From assembly GCF_900120175.1 (NCBI RefSeq), contig NZ_FQLF01000002.1, positions 1,364,001 to 1,428,000 of the forward strand: a stretch of DNA of 64,000 bases, in the 5' to 3' direction. Under the pieces are notes generated by a model. That model saw only the letters and a list, made by a program, of their open reading frames with translations, was not told the DNA's origin and made no database searches. A program made the position numbers and the translations under genes. Of the stretch, positions 39,391 to 49,675 are shown in pieces. Within the stretch, counting starts at the first letter, position 1, and every line of letters starts with the position of its first letter. Source of the stretch: Oceanicoccus sp. KOV_DT_Chl (GTDB lineage Bacteria; Pseudomonadota; Gammaproteobacteria; Pseudomonadales; Dasaniaceae).

Positions 39391-41251
39391 TTACAACAGT
39401 AGCAATATTGCAGCCGCAATCACAATGACAGTTGCAGCCAGCCCTAACCACAATTTGGGCACTCCGCCTGCTACTGCGCTATCCAAACTATCGATAACGC
39501 GATCAGGAGGAGCTGGATTGGCGCCGCCAGAATCAAATATCAGCTCTACCTCTCCAAAAAACAAAGAGTCATCACTATAAAGTACGCATTCATCAATCAA
39601 ACAATCATTAACAAAACTACCATTGGAGGACCCCAAATCACGCACTAACCATTGATCGTCGATTTTTTCAATTTCAGCGTGGTGTGCGGAGACCGATGAA
39701 GCCTTGATAATAATGTCATTAAAAGGAGAGCGTCCCACCGTCAACAAGTCTTTGTTTAACTTAAAAGAGCGGTCAACAATGGGATCAGTGACGCCTAATA
39801 ATGCAATATTGACCGGGTTTTTAGCCGCCGCCTGCTTGATACGATCAACCGCATCCTGACCTATAGCTTCGGTATCATCCGTACTACCAGGGCTGGCGAC
39901 CATGGTTTTGCTTGTATCGTTCGCTGGTGGCGCCACCAGGGTCTTATCATCGTTGTTATCCGGTACTGGCGGTGCGGCGGCGATTACAGTTTTATCACTA
40001 TCCTCAGGCTGATTAATGGGCGGAGGTGCTGCAACAAGCGTTTTCTCATCATCAGCTGATGACGGTGCTGGTGCGGATTTTTCAGCGGCTACCTTGGCCT
40101 GTCGCTCCTGCTCAGCCTGCTCTTTCTCGGCTTGAGCTTTGGCGGCTTTTTCCTGCTCTGCTTTTTCAGCGGCTACCTTGGCCTGTCGCTCTTGCTCAGC
40201 CTGCTCTTTCTCGGCTTGGGCTTTGGCGGCTTTTTCCTGTTCTGCTTTTTCAGCCGCAGCCTTGACCTGGCGCTCTTGCTCAACCCGTTCTTTCTCTGCC
40301 TGGGCTTTGGCAGCCTTCTCCTGTTCTGCTTTTTCAGCGGCTACCTTGGCCTGTCGCTCTTGCTCAGCCTGCTCTTTCTCGGCTTGGGCTTTGGCGGCTT
40401 TTTCCTGCTCTGCTTTTTCAGCGGCTACCTTGACCTGGCGCTCTTGCTCAACCCGCTCTTTCTCAGCCTGGGCTTTGGCAGCCTTCTCCTGTTCTGCTTT
40501 TTCAGCGGCTACCCTGGCCTGACGCTCCTGCTCAGCCTGCTCTTTCTCAGCCTGGGCTTTGCAGCCTTCTCCTGTTCTGCTTTTTCAGCGGCTACCTTGG
40601 CCTGTCGCTCTTGCTCAGCCTGCTCTTTCTCGGCTTGGGCTTTGGCGGCTTTTTCCTGCTCTGCTTTTTCAGCGGCTACCTTGGCCTGTCGCTCTTGCTC
40701 AGCCTGCTCTTTCTCGGCTTGAGCTTTGGCGGCTTTTTCCTGCTCTGCTTTTTCAGCGGCTACCTTGGCCTGACGCTCTTGCTCAGCCTGCTCGCGCTCG
40801 GCCGCCTGTTGAGCCACACGCTGCCGATCTTCCGCTTGTTGTTTTTCCCTTATCTGTCGGTCTTTCTCTAGCTGAACCTCTTCAGCTGTAGCCATAATGG
40901 TGGCTTTTTCATCTTCCACCGATGGCGGCTTTGACTCAACCACTAAAAACTCGACAATATCAAATCGAATGATATCGCCATCCACCAATAAAGACGTTTT
41001 AATGGGTTTTCCGTTTACAAAGGTGCCATTTGAAGAATCGTTATCTTCAATGGTTAGCACCCCGAAATACTTTTGACTACCGCGTGATGACGCGACACAA
41101 AACCTTCATTGATAATCAGGTTGTTATCTTGCTCGCGGCCAATTTTAAAATTGAACGACACGGGATAAACCTTATTTTTATGATTGCCCGCCAAACCTCT
41201 TAATGAAAAAGTTTGGGTCAAACCTCTAATTTTGGTTTTATCTTCAGCCAT
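39391..41251 (-). pseudogene. Two-FHA-domain protein with 28-aa repeats, frame-disrupted
   Basis: Phosphothreonine-reader protein. N-terminal FHA (FKIGREQDNNLII, VSRHHAVV, then EDNDSSNGTFVNG) and a charged region with nine 28-residue Ala/Glu/Gln/Lys repeats, probably a long helix or coiled coil. A linker holds four KT(L/V/M)(V/I)A motifs. A second FHA (LTVGRSPFNDIII, VSAHHAEI, LGSSNGSFVND) and a C-terminal membrane helix follow. As written it is cut twice: one C too few at 41060-41063, and one G missing at 40561 compared with sister repeats. Restoring both gives a 620-aa protein in one frame. Lies between the phosphatase and kinase genes. Confidence 0.85.
40081..40835 (-). repeat. Nine tandem 84-bp coding repeats
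   Basis: Units begin at 40081, 40165, 40249, 40333, 40417, 40501, 40584, 40668 and 40752. Period is 84 bp except one 83-bp unit containing the frameshift. Each encodes a variant of AEKAEQEKAAKAQAEKEQAE plus QERQAKVA. Units are near-identical, consistent with copy-number change by slippage or recombination. Confidence 0.92.
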
Positions 41252-41279
41252 ACTCTTTTAATAACCTACACTGCGCAAT

Positions 41280-42131
41280 TTATAAAACTCCGCTAGTTAA
41301 TAACCAACCTGCACCAATCAACACCACGGCTGCCACCAACCAGGGCCACAACACCCCACCTGAAACTGTCGGCGATTCATTCTCACTTTTATTAATCGAC
41401 GCCATTTGCAAAGTTTCCTGCCGTGCCAGCTCCTTCATATGTATCGCTAGCACAGTGATATTATCTTTACCCTCCGTCGCTAACGCCGCAGTCACCAGCT
41501 GATCAACAGCCGCCTGCTGATCAGTTGCAGCTTGTAAAATAGAGGCAATGTCTGTGTCACTAACATAATCTGATAACCCATCGGAACACAGTAGAATGAT
41601 ATCGTTTTCGTTAAACCTGCCACGCACCGTCTCTACTTCAACAGATTCCAGCCCCTCCTGCCCCAAGGCCTGAATCACCAAATTACGGCGCGGATGATTC
41701 GCTGCCTGCTCCTCAGTAATCACATGCTCATCAAGCAAGCGTTGTACCAATGACTGGTCATGGGTCAATTGCGACAATTCACCTGCGCTCCACAAGTAAG
41801 CGCGACTGTCTCCCACCCAGGACACCTGATAATCAGAGCCATGCACAAGCAGGGCAACCACAGTCGATGCCATTCCGGGCTGACCAACGCCCTCCGCCGG
41901 TGACGCTTTAACCGCTTGATGGGACATTTGAATAGCGTCTTCCAAACCTTGACCGGCCTGTACTTCAGACTTAATAACATTGCAGACAATCTGGCTGGCA
42001 ACTTCGCCGGCATCCTGCCCACCCACGCCATCTGCCATAATCCAAAGCGATAGTTCAGGGCTGGCTAAATAACAGTCTTCGTTATTACTGCGTTTATTGC
42101 CAACATCCGTTTTTGCGGCGTAAGAAAGCAT
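41280..42131 (-). CDS. PP2C-family Ser/Thr protein phosphatase (Stp1/PppA-like)
   Basis: 283 aa. Metal-dependent phosphatase motifs in order: NEDCYLA, MADGVGGQDAG, VSWVGDSRAYLW, LLCSDGLSDYV and GKDNITVLA. A C-terminal membrane helix (about 263-280) is unusual for small PP2C proteins and would bring it to the same membrane as the kinase and FHA protein. First gene of the operon, 28 bp before the FHA gene. Confidence 0.92.
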   Translation of the reverse strand: MLSYAAKTDVGNKRSNNEDCYLASPELSLWIMADGVGGQDAGEVASQIVCNVIKSEVQAGQGLEDAIQMSHQAVKASPAEGVGQPGMASTVVALLVHGSDYQVSWVGDSRAYLWSAGELSQLTHDQSLVQRLLDEHVITEEQAANHPRRNLVIQALGQEGLESVEVETVRGRFNENDIILLCSDGLSDYVSDTDIASILQAATDQQAAVDQLVTAALATEGKDNITVLAIHMKELARQETLQMASINKSENESPTVSGGVLWPWLVAAVVLIGAGWLLTSGVL

Positions 42132-42257
42132 GCATACAACTCTTATTGGAATGTTAAATTATGGCTTGATTATAGATGGCGACCTGCAGAATTCATAATT
42201 TTGCCTCTTTGCCACCAAACCTGATAACTATTGATAAGCATTTCAATAGGGCATCAA

Positions 42258-42289
42258 TAAAAAAGCCAGCCCTTTATGGGGCTGGCTTT
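42258..42289 (-). terminator. Terminator of the autotransporter gene
   Basis: Leftward stem AAAGCCAGCCC/GGGCTGGCTTT with six-base loop, followed by a T-rich tract, 20 bp after the stop codon. Confidence 0.9.
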
Positions 42290-42308
42290 AAACAGCTAAG
42301 AGTAAAAC

Positions 42309-45190
42309 TTAAAAGTCGTAACGCACAGTTGCCATTACCGACTGACTTGAGTAATCGTCTTTACCAATGTAGTCAAACCCGCCTGAGAAGCTAAAGTTAC
42401 CTTGACTGAAAGTACGCACACGCAATGATGCTTTATACATTTCCTGCTCAGTGCTAGCACCATTAGTGATAAAACCACCGCCACTGACGCCGATAAAGTT
42501 AGAATCCACTTCAACTTCATCACCGATAAAGTCATACATATAATCCAGACTGAATTCTGGAATCCAGGTTACTTCACTCTCAGTGGTGATTGGATAGGCG
42601 AAAGTAACACCAACGCCCGCAATTAATACTTCCATTGCATCCGTATCAACTTCCAGACCCAAGTTATCTGCATTCTTTTCAGTGTAACTATCTTCATCCA
42701 GATAGGTGTAATTCAACTCTACTTTAGGCGTAATAAACCAATTGCCTTCAGTCGCCATCGGGTAACCGCCGCGGACACGAGCTGTATATTGGTCGCCATC
42801 GTGATCGCCGGTAGCAATAACGACCTCTCCCGGCGTTAAATTACTATCGATTAAACGATCACTTTCATATTGGTTAGCCGCATAACCAACTTGAGCATCA
42901 ATATAGTAATCTTCCGCATTGTAGCTACCGTAAACGGCTAGACGAAAGCTTTCGATAGACATTTCATTAGCTTCTTCTTTACCTTCCACATCAGTGTCGG
43001 CATAACTGAACGCCGCACCTATATTAGAAGTTTCACTCAACGGTGCATCAAGACCTAACGCAAAACCAAACGTGTCAGCATCAAAACCATCAACTTCATC
43101 ACGCACGTCCTGGTCCGTTTCGTTATCGTAAGCCTGTACCCAAAAACCGTTAACCGCAAATGGGTCACCCGCTACAGCACCGCTAAATCCATAAGACCCA
43201 CGCAGAGCTGATTGACGGTTGGCAACCGTACCAGCCGCGGCTGTATCCGCAGCCATTGCACCGACCGAAGTACCTTCAATAGTTTCAGGGTCAAGGGTTT
43301 TTAGTGCGCGTGAGTATTGATCATCAGTCAAGCCGGCACCTTGAAGCTCACTAAGCGCGTTACCCAGCTTGGTACCGCCGATATCACTTAAAGGCACGTT
43401 ATTCAAAGCATCGGCAATATTACCTATGTTTTTTCCACCTTCGGTTCCTGGCAGAGGAGGTAACCGGGAACCAAAATCGCTGGCGCCGGCAATAGCAAAT
43501 AATTCCTGACCACGCTGCTCTACAGTAAAGCCCACTACCGGTGAGCCAGTCGTAATGTTGATACCGCTAGCTATAGAAGTATTTGACGTTAATGTACCGC
43601 TCGCACTGACAAATGAAAACTCATCACCTTGCGCAGTCACACTACCCGGAGTTAAACCGACTCGAACTGTAGCACCATTCAAGTTGGCATCACCCTGCAC
43701 ATCCAGCTGACCATTAGCGGTAAAACCCATGCCGGACTCGGCAGTAGCAATAACGGTTAACTGTCCACCAAACGTTAAATTTCCCTCAACCGTGGTAGTG
43801 GTTATACCCTGCCCGTTGGAACCAATGACCAAAGCACTCGCGCCAATAATAGAGCCCGAGGTACCACCATCCGACGCGAACTCACCACCGTTCATTCGGA
43901 CAATACCGTTAATGCTACCGGCGTTGTATAGAGTGTCATTGGCATTTAACGATTCAATCGCCGTACCTGCAGCATCAAGGTTGGTAATCGTGCCGCTGCT
44001 TTCGTTGCGGAAATTAACACCTGAAGCCGTTTCCAATACCACGGTGCCGATACGGTCGGCCACCGGTACCAGTATTTGACCATCCATCTGATTTGTCGTG
44101 TCGCTAATCAAAGTACCGGTATTAATTACTGAACCAGTGATTGTCGGCAAGGCATCAGCTATATCATTGTCATCACCTATATAAATAGCTGCTGCATCGC
44201 CATCCGGTACGCTACTCACATTAATAGTGCCCGCGTTGCGTACATCACCACCGATGAGGACATTATCATTCAGCGCAATACCGTCGAACTCGGAAATTAT
44301 GGTGCCATTGTTTATTACACTACCACTAACTACTGTCTGAAGCGTGCCGTCGGTAAAACCATCCACTTCACCAGCAGTACTATTAATAACCCTGCTGGTA
44401 ATCCGAATACCAGCTGTACCGTACAGGGCATCAATATCACCATTATTTTGAACATTGCCGCCTACGGAAGCTCCTCCCATTACTACCAAGCCACCCAGCC
44501 CCTCGGCTTCTATACGCCCAGCTTGGATAGTGCCAGTATTGACCAGGTTACCATCCAGCGTTCCTGTAAAAACGTCTGAACCTTCGACGAAACCCACTAT
44601 GCTCATACCATTAGTCGCGGCAATTGAACCCGCATTGGTGACGCTACCGTTAACAGTGCCTAATACCACTACCCCGGCCTGCTCAACGCCAGCCTCATAA
44701 GTAGGGTCATCTTCACTTGGAGCTGTACCTGTACCCGTAAAACTACCGCTAGGTGTAATTCGTACATCACCCGTTACGGTGGTATTACCATCGATAGATA
44801 CCCCGATACCGCCCACATAGCCGATTGAAGAAAGAGAACCTGCAATAGTAATATCGCCTATAGTGTTAGGGCCGCCAAATTCAGGATCAACATAAAAAGC
44901 ATCCCAGCCAGCCAAGATATCGCCACCCACCTGTACAGTAAAAGAAGTAAGGTTTATATCGCCACCTTCCAGGAGAATGCCGTCATCATATATACCAATA
45001 CCATCATTAAAGGCATCAACAGAACCATTGCCTGTGACAGTTATCGACGTACTGAGATTATCAAAAGACTGAGTTCCGAAAAAAGAACTATCGATCAACT
45101 CATCACCTTGGCCCTGCGCTGTAGCGGCTACGAGTGAGGCTATCAAAGCCGGCAATAATTTACGGGTGTATAGAGGAGGGGGTTGAACAT
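42309..45190 (-). CDS. Autotransporter (type Va) outer-membrane protein
   Basis: About 960 aa: signal peptide (TRKLLPALIASLVAATAQG), a passenger of repeated short beta-strands (GSVINNGTI, GNVQNNGDI and similar, about residues 40-600), and a C-terminal autotransporter barrel ending in ATVRYDF. The open frame begins with a TTG at 45266 and an unlikely N-terminus. An ATG at 45190 with AAGGA 9 bases upstream opens in another frame and joins if one base is restored in the G run at 45178-45182, giving MFNPPPLYTRKLL. That start is preferred. Function could be adhesion or surface display. Confidence 0.85.
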
Positions 45191-45445
45191 TGTATCTATT
45201 CCTTGTTTTAAAAGCGTTAAATTGAGATAAGCGAAAACCATGCGCAAACATCCTAACGCACGGCAATAGACCAAAATTTTGGTAATAGTTTTTTAATATA
45301 GACCAGCATACCTATGCTATCTAGCCAACAAGGGAAATTAATCATTTTTTCATTATTGGCTATTTAACAGACGTAAGATCAAGCCATTGACCAAATTCCT
45401 ATAAAGTCAACGGCGACACATTATCCACACTTACCCCCACCAAAC

Positions 45446-45461
45446 TGTGACAGTGATCACA
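45446..45461. promoter_or_regulatory. CRP-like binding site
   Basis: TGTGA-CAGTGA-TCACA matches the CRP consensus TGTGA-N6-TCACA exactly. It lies 92 bp before the cysteine synthase-like start and 256 bp before the autotransporter start, within a 362-bp gap that otherwise shows no gene. Confidence 0.6.
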
Positions 45462-45552
45462 AATCACCACCCGCCCTCATCATTCAATTCAGTGATTGCC
45501 TCACACCAATTCCCTCGTTAACATCACTCCCTCAAGCTGAAAAGGAATGACC

Positions 45553-46553
45553 ATGCCCACTCATCCACCCTTACCGACATGATTGGCAATACGCCAATGG
45601 TCTACTTGCGTGAAGTCTCTGAACTGACCGGGTGTGAGATTTACGGCAAAGCAGAATTTCTAAATCCTGGCGGCTCCGTCAAAGACCGCACCGCCCTAGG
45701 CATCATCCGCGCTGCCGAAGCCAAGGGCGAACTGCAACCGGGCGGTACAATAGTAGAAGGAACAGCAGGCAACACTGGCATCGGCCTGACCTTGATCGCC
45801 AACGCACTGGGCTATAAATCCGTGGTCGTGATGCCACAAACACAGAGCAAAGAAAAAATTGAACTGCTGGATCTATACGGCGCAGAACTGCATTTAGTCA
45901 AAGCAACCAGCTACGATGACCCCGCCCACTATATTCACCAGGCTGAAAGACTCAGCAAAAAACTGGCAACGAAAAGCGAGCACGGAGCGATTTGGGCGCG
46001 ACAATTCGACAACCTTGCCAATATGGAGATTCATAATCGCACGACTGGCGAAGAGATATGGCAGCAAACAGACGGCCAAATTGATGGCTTTATCTGCTCA
46101 GTAGGTACCGGCGGTACCCTCGCTGGTGTCAGTACGGCGCTAAAAACACATAACCCCGCCGTGAAAATCGGCATCGCCGACCCGATGGGCTCCTCGTTAT
46201 ATCATTATTACAAAAATGGCGAACTTAAAGCTGAGGGACGCTCCATTGCTGAAGGCATAGGTATCGGTATCATTACCGATAACATCCGCGAAGCTATCAT
46301 CGATATGGCTTTCCAGATCGGTGACGAAGAAGCTTTACCGATTATTTATCGATTACTGAAAAATGAAGGACTGTGCCTGGGCGGCTCGTCCGCTATCAAT
46401 ATTGCCGGCGCGGTGCAAATGGCTAAAGAAATGGGCCCCGGCCACACGATTGTGACGGTACTTTGTGACTACGGCCACCGCTATCAGAGCAAGCTATTCA
46501 ACCCCGCCTTTTTACAACGAATGAAACTCCCTGTGCCTGACTGGCTGACATAA
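45553..46553 (+). CDS. Cysteine synthase / cystathionine beta-synthase-like PLP enzyme
   Basis: About 333 aa fold-type II PLP enzyme. IGNTPMVYL, PLP Lys in NPGGSVKDRTA, TAGNTGIGL substrate loop, GTGGTLAGVS phosphate loop and the late GGSSAIN. It probably makes cysteine from O-acetylserine; a cystathionine synthase activity cannot be excluded. The open frame starts only at 45579, inside the conserved IGNTP strand. Upstream ATG 45553 (AAGGA six bases before) supplies MTMPTHPP and then LTD if one C is restored at 45568-45570. The N-terminus is therefore probably affected by an indel. Confidence 0.85.
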
Positions 46554-46689
46554 ATTTACTCCCCCCGCAACAAAATGAGACAGCTATCGCATAATAGTTT
46601 AATAAAAGAGACTAGCCTCAAAGCTGTACCTAGCACAGTGATTTAACCATAGTCATTTGCATTATTTCAGCTACACTTCAAGAAAGTGC

Positions 46690-46790
46690 TGAGGCAACTG
46701 CCTCAACCAAAAAAACAGTCGCAAATAAAACTGCTTTTTTGTGCATTACCATTTAATGACACGGCGGTCCTAGCAGTTGCAGCTAGGACC
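46690..46790 (+). other. Structured leader with two hairpins upstream of a TonB receptor
   Basis: A 7-bp inverted repeat TGAGGCA-AC-TGCCTCA (46690-46705) and a perfect 9-bp stem GGTCCTAGC/GCTAGGACC (46766-46790, seven-base loop) lie 56-157 bp before the receptor start. Neither is followed by a T run. They do not match the cobalamin or other riboswitches I know. Confidence 0.4.
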
Positions 46791-46846
46791 AATTAGTACG
46801 TTAATCAATAAAGAAAAAACCAATAATATTAACCGGAGATCACACT

Positions 46847-49180
46847 ATGAGACTGTCCCGTCTTATGCAGAGCGGTAAGCGCTCACCTTCCTTTTCACGT
46901 ATTACGTTGGCTGCTGCAGTTGCCGCGGTTAGTTATCAAACCCCGGTGCTAGCTCAGGATGAAATCAATTTAGTGCTGGAAGAGATTATCGTCACGGCAA
47001 CCAAGAAAGACGAGATGCTTTCGGATGTGGCAGAAACGGTTAACGTTATGACCGGCGACAAACTGCAAGACTACAGTGTGTTTAACTTTAAAGACTTGGA
47101 AAGTCTGACTCCCGGCCTGTCTTTAAAGAATTTTGATGCGCGCAACTCGGGTATCAGCTTGCGTGGTACGCCCTATGATCCAGACTCGGCAGCGTCCGCT
47201 ACTGTTGTGACATACTGGAATGGTGTCTCAGTACGATCAAATATTGCCTTTAACCAGATGTTTGATATTGCCAGGATTGAAGTAATTCGCGGACCACAGG
47301 GTACCCTGCAAGGAGCCACCTCACCGTCAGGCTCCATCCAGATTCACACCAAGCGCGGTAATACAGATATTTATGAGTTTGATGCTCGCACTACTGCCAA
47401 CGATAACGATAGCTATATCGTAGAACTTGGTGGCAGCGTGCCACTAATCGAAGGGATTTTGGGCATGCGTATCAGTGGAGTTACCACTGAAAGCGGTTTA
47501 TATGGCCTTGAATCTGCCACCAATGGGCGCGAGGCAACCACAGACACCAAAGCAGGCCGTATCAATTTAAATTGGCTACCGAACTACGATATTGACATCT
47601 CCTTGAATTACGAATATCTGGAACGCCACACCGATGGTATGGAAGCCGTTGAAGGATTCGATACCATCAATAGTGGTGACGCACCGCTAGGAAGCTTTGA
47701 TCGTGTGAGCCTGCAAGAGGGTGCAACTGACGTTCATCAACGCCACGAATTAGTGGTACTGGATGCCAACTGGACCGTAGCTGATCATGTACTGACCTCT
47801 GTCAGTGGTTATCAGGACGTGCTCAATTACGCCAACCGCGATATTGATATCGGCAACACTATTCCCAACTTTTTGCAGGACCAGTTGGTTGATTCCAACT
47901 TTGAAATTTTGACTCAGGAATTCCGCCTGACTAACGATGACCCGGATTTCTGGGAATATGTTGTCGGCCTTTACTATAACCGCTCTCGTTCATTTACCGT
48001 CAATGAGAACCAAACTGTTGTTTTTGCCACACCCACTGGTCCTAATGGCGCCTATGTACCAGGCCTCATTGCCAATTCGTTCTCTGATATTCCGGTCAAC
48101 AGCGAAGATTATGCCTTCTTTATGAATAACAAGTTTTATCTATCCGATGAAACCCGGCTGGAAGTTGGAGCCCGCTGGCAGAAGACCCGCGGCTTCCGTG
48201 AATTGGTTACCGCTATTCCAGCCTTTAACCTCATTCGTGAAGGCATCCCTGATGATCAAAAAAGCGCTAAATCAATAGCATGGACGGGATCGGTGAAACT
48301 GTCTCACGATATTAACGAGGAAGTCACTGCCTACACCTCCATCAGCCGCGGTTTCCGGCCCGGTGGTGCCACCATCTCGCCAACCGACGGTATTGATTCT
48401 GATTCACTTATCTACGATGAAGAAACCAGCAACCAGATTGAAGTCGGCTTCAAATCCACACTGGAAAATGGCCGCTACCAAATCAATGGCGCTATTTACT
48501 ATCAGGAGTTTGATGGTTTTCAAGCCCGGGCTAACAACCTGAATCTGGATATTGATAATGACGGCATCCTTGACACTTCAATTCTTGGCGGCCTCAACTA
48601 TAACGCTGACGCCATTCTAAGCGGTGTCGAACTTGAAGCCACTGGCCTGATCACGGCAAACTGGTTAGTCTTTGCCGGCATCAGTTATAACGATGCTAAA
48701 TTCGATGATGCGCAGGCTCCTTGTGGTAATGTCGGGGATGCAACAACTGAAGGGCAACTAAGACTTTGCTCAGGCAGTGGCCGCTTGGGTGCTGAACCCA
48801 ATTGGTCGATCAGCGCTAATTCTGAATACAGCTTCCCCGGTATCGTCGGCGATGCCGAAGGCTATATTCGCACGCTTTACAAATTTACCGATACTCGCGT
48901 TGATGACAACGCTTCCGTTAACCCAAACCTCTATGAGAAGTTCAGTATCGGTGCCTACAGCACTTGGGATTTGTATGTGGGCTTGCGTCAAGAGTCATCC
49001 GATAATCACTGGGATGTCAATTTCTGGGTGCGCAACTTGCTAGATAAAGAGGCCAAAGAAGATCTTGGTCAGGAAGAAGCTATTGCTACTTCAGCAAGCG
49101 GCACACTTGAATCCGGCTACAGCACCGTCGTCGCCATCCCTGAACGTACCATTGGTATCACGGCTTCTTACGGATTCTAA
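46847..49180 (+). CDS. TonB-dependent receptor
   Basis: 777 aa with signal peptide (about 1-36, ending VLAQ), TonB box EEIIVTATKK, plug domain (FKDLESLTPGL, SLRGTPYD, IEVIRGPQGTLQGATSPSGSI) and a 22-strand-type barrel closing with ITASYGF and terminal Phe. The plug resembles the iron-complex/outer-membrane receptor group (FecA/pesticin-like) rather than the oligosaccharide type at 29-32 kb. CCGGAG 8 bases before the ATG. No transport partner lies nearby, so the ligand is unknown. Confidence 0.9.
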   Translation: MRLSRLMQSGKRSPSFSRITLAAAVAAVSYQTPVLAQDEINLVLEEIIVTATKKDEMLSDVAETVNVMTGDKLQDYSVFNFKDLESLTPGLSLKNFDARNSGISLRGTPYDPDSAASATVVTYWNGVSVRSNIAFNQMFDIARIEVIRGPQGTLQGATSPSGSIQIHTKRGNTDIYEFDARTTANDNDSYIVELGGSVPLIEGILGMRISGVTTESGLYGLESATNGREATTDTKAGRINLNWLPNYDIDISLNYEYLERHTDGMEAVEGFDTINSGDAPLGSFDRVSLQEGATDVHQRHELVVLDANWTVADHVLTSVSGYQDVLNYANRDIDIGNTIPNFLQDQLVDSNFEILTQEFRLTNDDPDFWEYVVGLYYNRSRSFTVNENQTVVFATPTGPNGAYVPGLIANSFSDIPVNSEDYAFFMNNKFYLSDETRLEVGARWQKTRGFRELVTAIPAFNLIREGIPDDQKSAKSIAWTGSVKLSHDINEEVTAYTSISRGFRPGGATISPTDGIDSDSLIYDEETSNQIEVGFKSTLENGRYQINGAIYYQEFDGFQARANNLNLDIDNDGILDTSILGGLNYNADAILSGVELEATGLITANWLVFAGISYNDAKFDDAQAPCGNVGDATTEGQLRLCSGSGRLGAEPNWSISANSEYSFPGIVGDAEGYIRTLYKFTDTRVDDNASVNPNLYEKFSIGAYSTWDLYVGLRQESSDNHWDVNFWVRNLLDKEAKEDLGQEEAIATSASGTLESGYSTVVAIPERTIGITASYGF

Positions 49181-49202
49181 ATAACCGTTAAAGCACTTAA
49201 AC

Positions 49203-49231
49203 AAAAGGCCAGCTAAATAGCTGGCCTTTTT
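49203..49231 (+). terminator. Terminator of the TonB receptor gene
   Basis: Stem AAAAGGCCAGCTA/TAGCTGGCCTTTT with two-base loop and T5, 22 bp after the stop. The insertion sequence begins 12 bp further on. Confidence 0.9.
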
Positions 49232-49250
49232 AATATTTGCTCTGTCTCGT

Positions 49251-49274
49251 CCTTAATGTGTTTACACATTAAGG
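49251..49274 (+). promoter_or_regulatory. Hairpin sequestering the orfA ribosome binding site
   Basis: Perfect 10-bp stem CCTTAATGTG/CACATTAAGG, loop TTTA. The right arm contains the AAGG of the orfA Shine-Dalgarno (49271-49275). Transcripts entering from outside would fold and hide it. Confidence 0.6.
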
Positions 49275-49282
49275 ACTTATTT

Positions 49283-49675
49283 ATGAATACCTCTACACTC
49301 TCCACCCGAAAGCGTACTCAACGTGATTACAATCTTGGCTTTAAATTAGCCGTTATTGACCAGATTGAAAAAGGCGAAATGACCTATAAACAGGCTCAAG
49401 ATGCTTACGGTATTCAAGGTCGAAGTACGGTACTGGTTTGGCTTCGCAAACATGGTAAATTAGATTGGTCATGTCCTAGCGAGCTACCCATGAGTCAATC
49501 CAAAGAAACCCCTGCCCAACACATTAAACGCCTAGAACGAGAGTTGAAGGACGAGCGACAGCGCATCCTTATTCTCGAAGGTATGGTCGATATCATGGAG
49601 AAGGAAACTGGGGGTAAGCTTAAAAAAAAGCCTTTATCCAAAGAGCTAGAAAACTTCAGGCCGAAGGCGAAGTAA
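49283..49675 (+). CDS. IS3-family transposase OrfA
   Basis: 130 aa. Helix-turn-helix DNA-binding protein (GFKLAVIDQIEKGEMTYKQAQDAYGI, VLVWLRKHGK) followed by a leucine-zipper-like coiled region. The frame is open from 49256, but ATG 49283 with AAGGA 7 bases upstream is the natural start. The A-rich codons at 49622-49630 form the shift site into OrfB. Confidence 0.9.
   Translation: MNTSTLSTRKRTQRDYNLGFKLAVIDQIEKGEMTYKQAQDAYGIQGRSTVLVWLRKHGKLDWSCPSELPMSQSKETPAQHIKRLERELKDERQRILILEGMVDIMEKETGGKLKKKPLSKELENFRPKAK
49624..49630 (+). promoter_or_regulatory. Programmed -1 frameshift site A-AAA-AAG
   Basis: In the orfA frame the heptamer reads A AAA AAG, a canonical slippery sequence. A -1 shift continues into an open frame to 50493, giving the OrfAB fusion transposase. 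Confidence 0.8.

Noticed and set aside
40132-40722. Long rightward open frames across the FHA repeat region (up to 196 codons)
   Set aside because: They are antisense shadows of the low-complexity 84-bp repeats and translate to monotonous Leu/Phe or Ala/Cys/Ser strings without start signals or family features.
40081-40835. CRISPR-like array
   Set aside because: Units are 84 bp, contiguous, without spacers, and encode protein in frame with the FHA gene.
36029-42131. Assignment of the kinase/FHA/phosphatase set to type VI secretion
   Set aside because: No secretion component (sheath, VgrG, TssJKLM) is present anywhere in the window.
43729-44700. Rightward Pro/Ser-rich frames opposite the autotransporter passenger
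   Set aside because: Shadows of the repetitive passenger codons; the leftward frame has signal peptide and barrel features.
46690-46790. Cobalamin riboswitch in front of the second TonB receptor
   Set aside because: No B12-box-like sequence or matching long structure was seen, only two simple hairpins.
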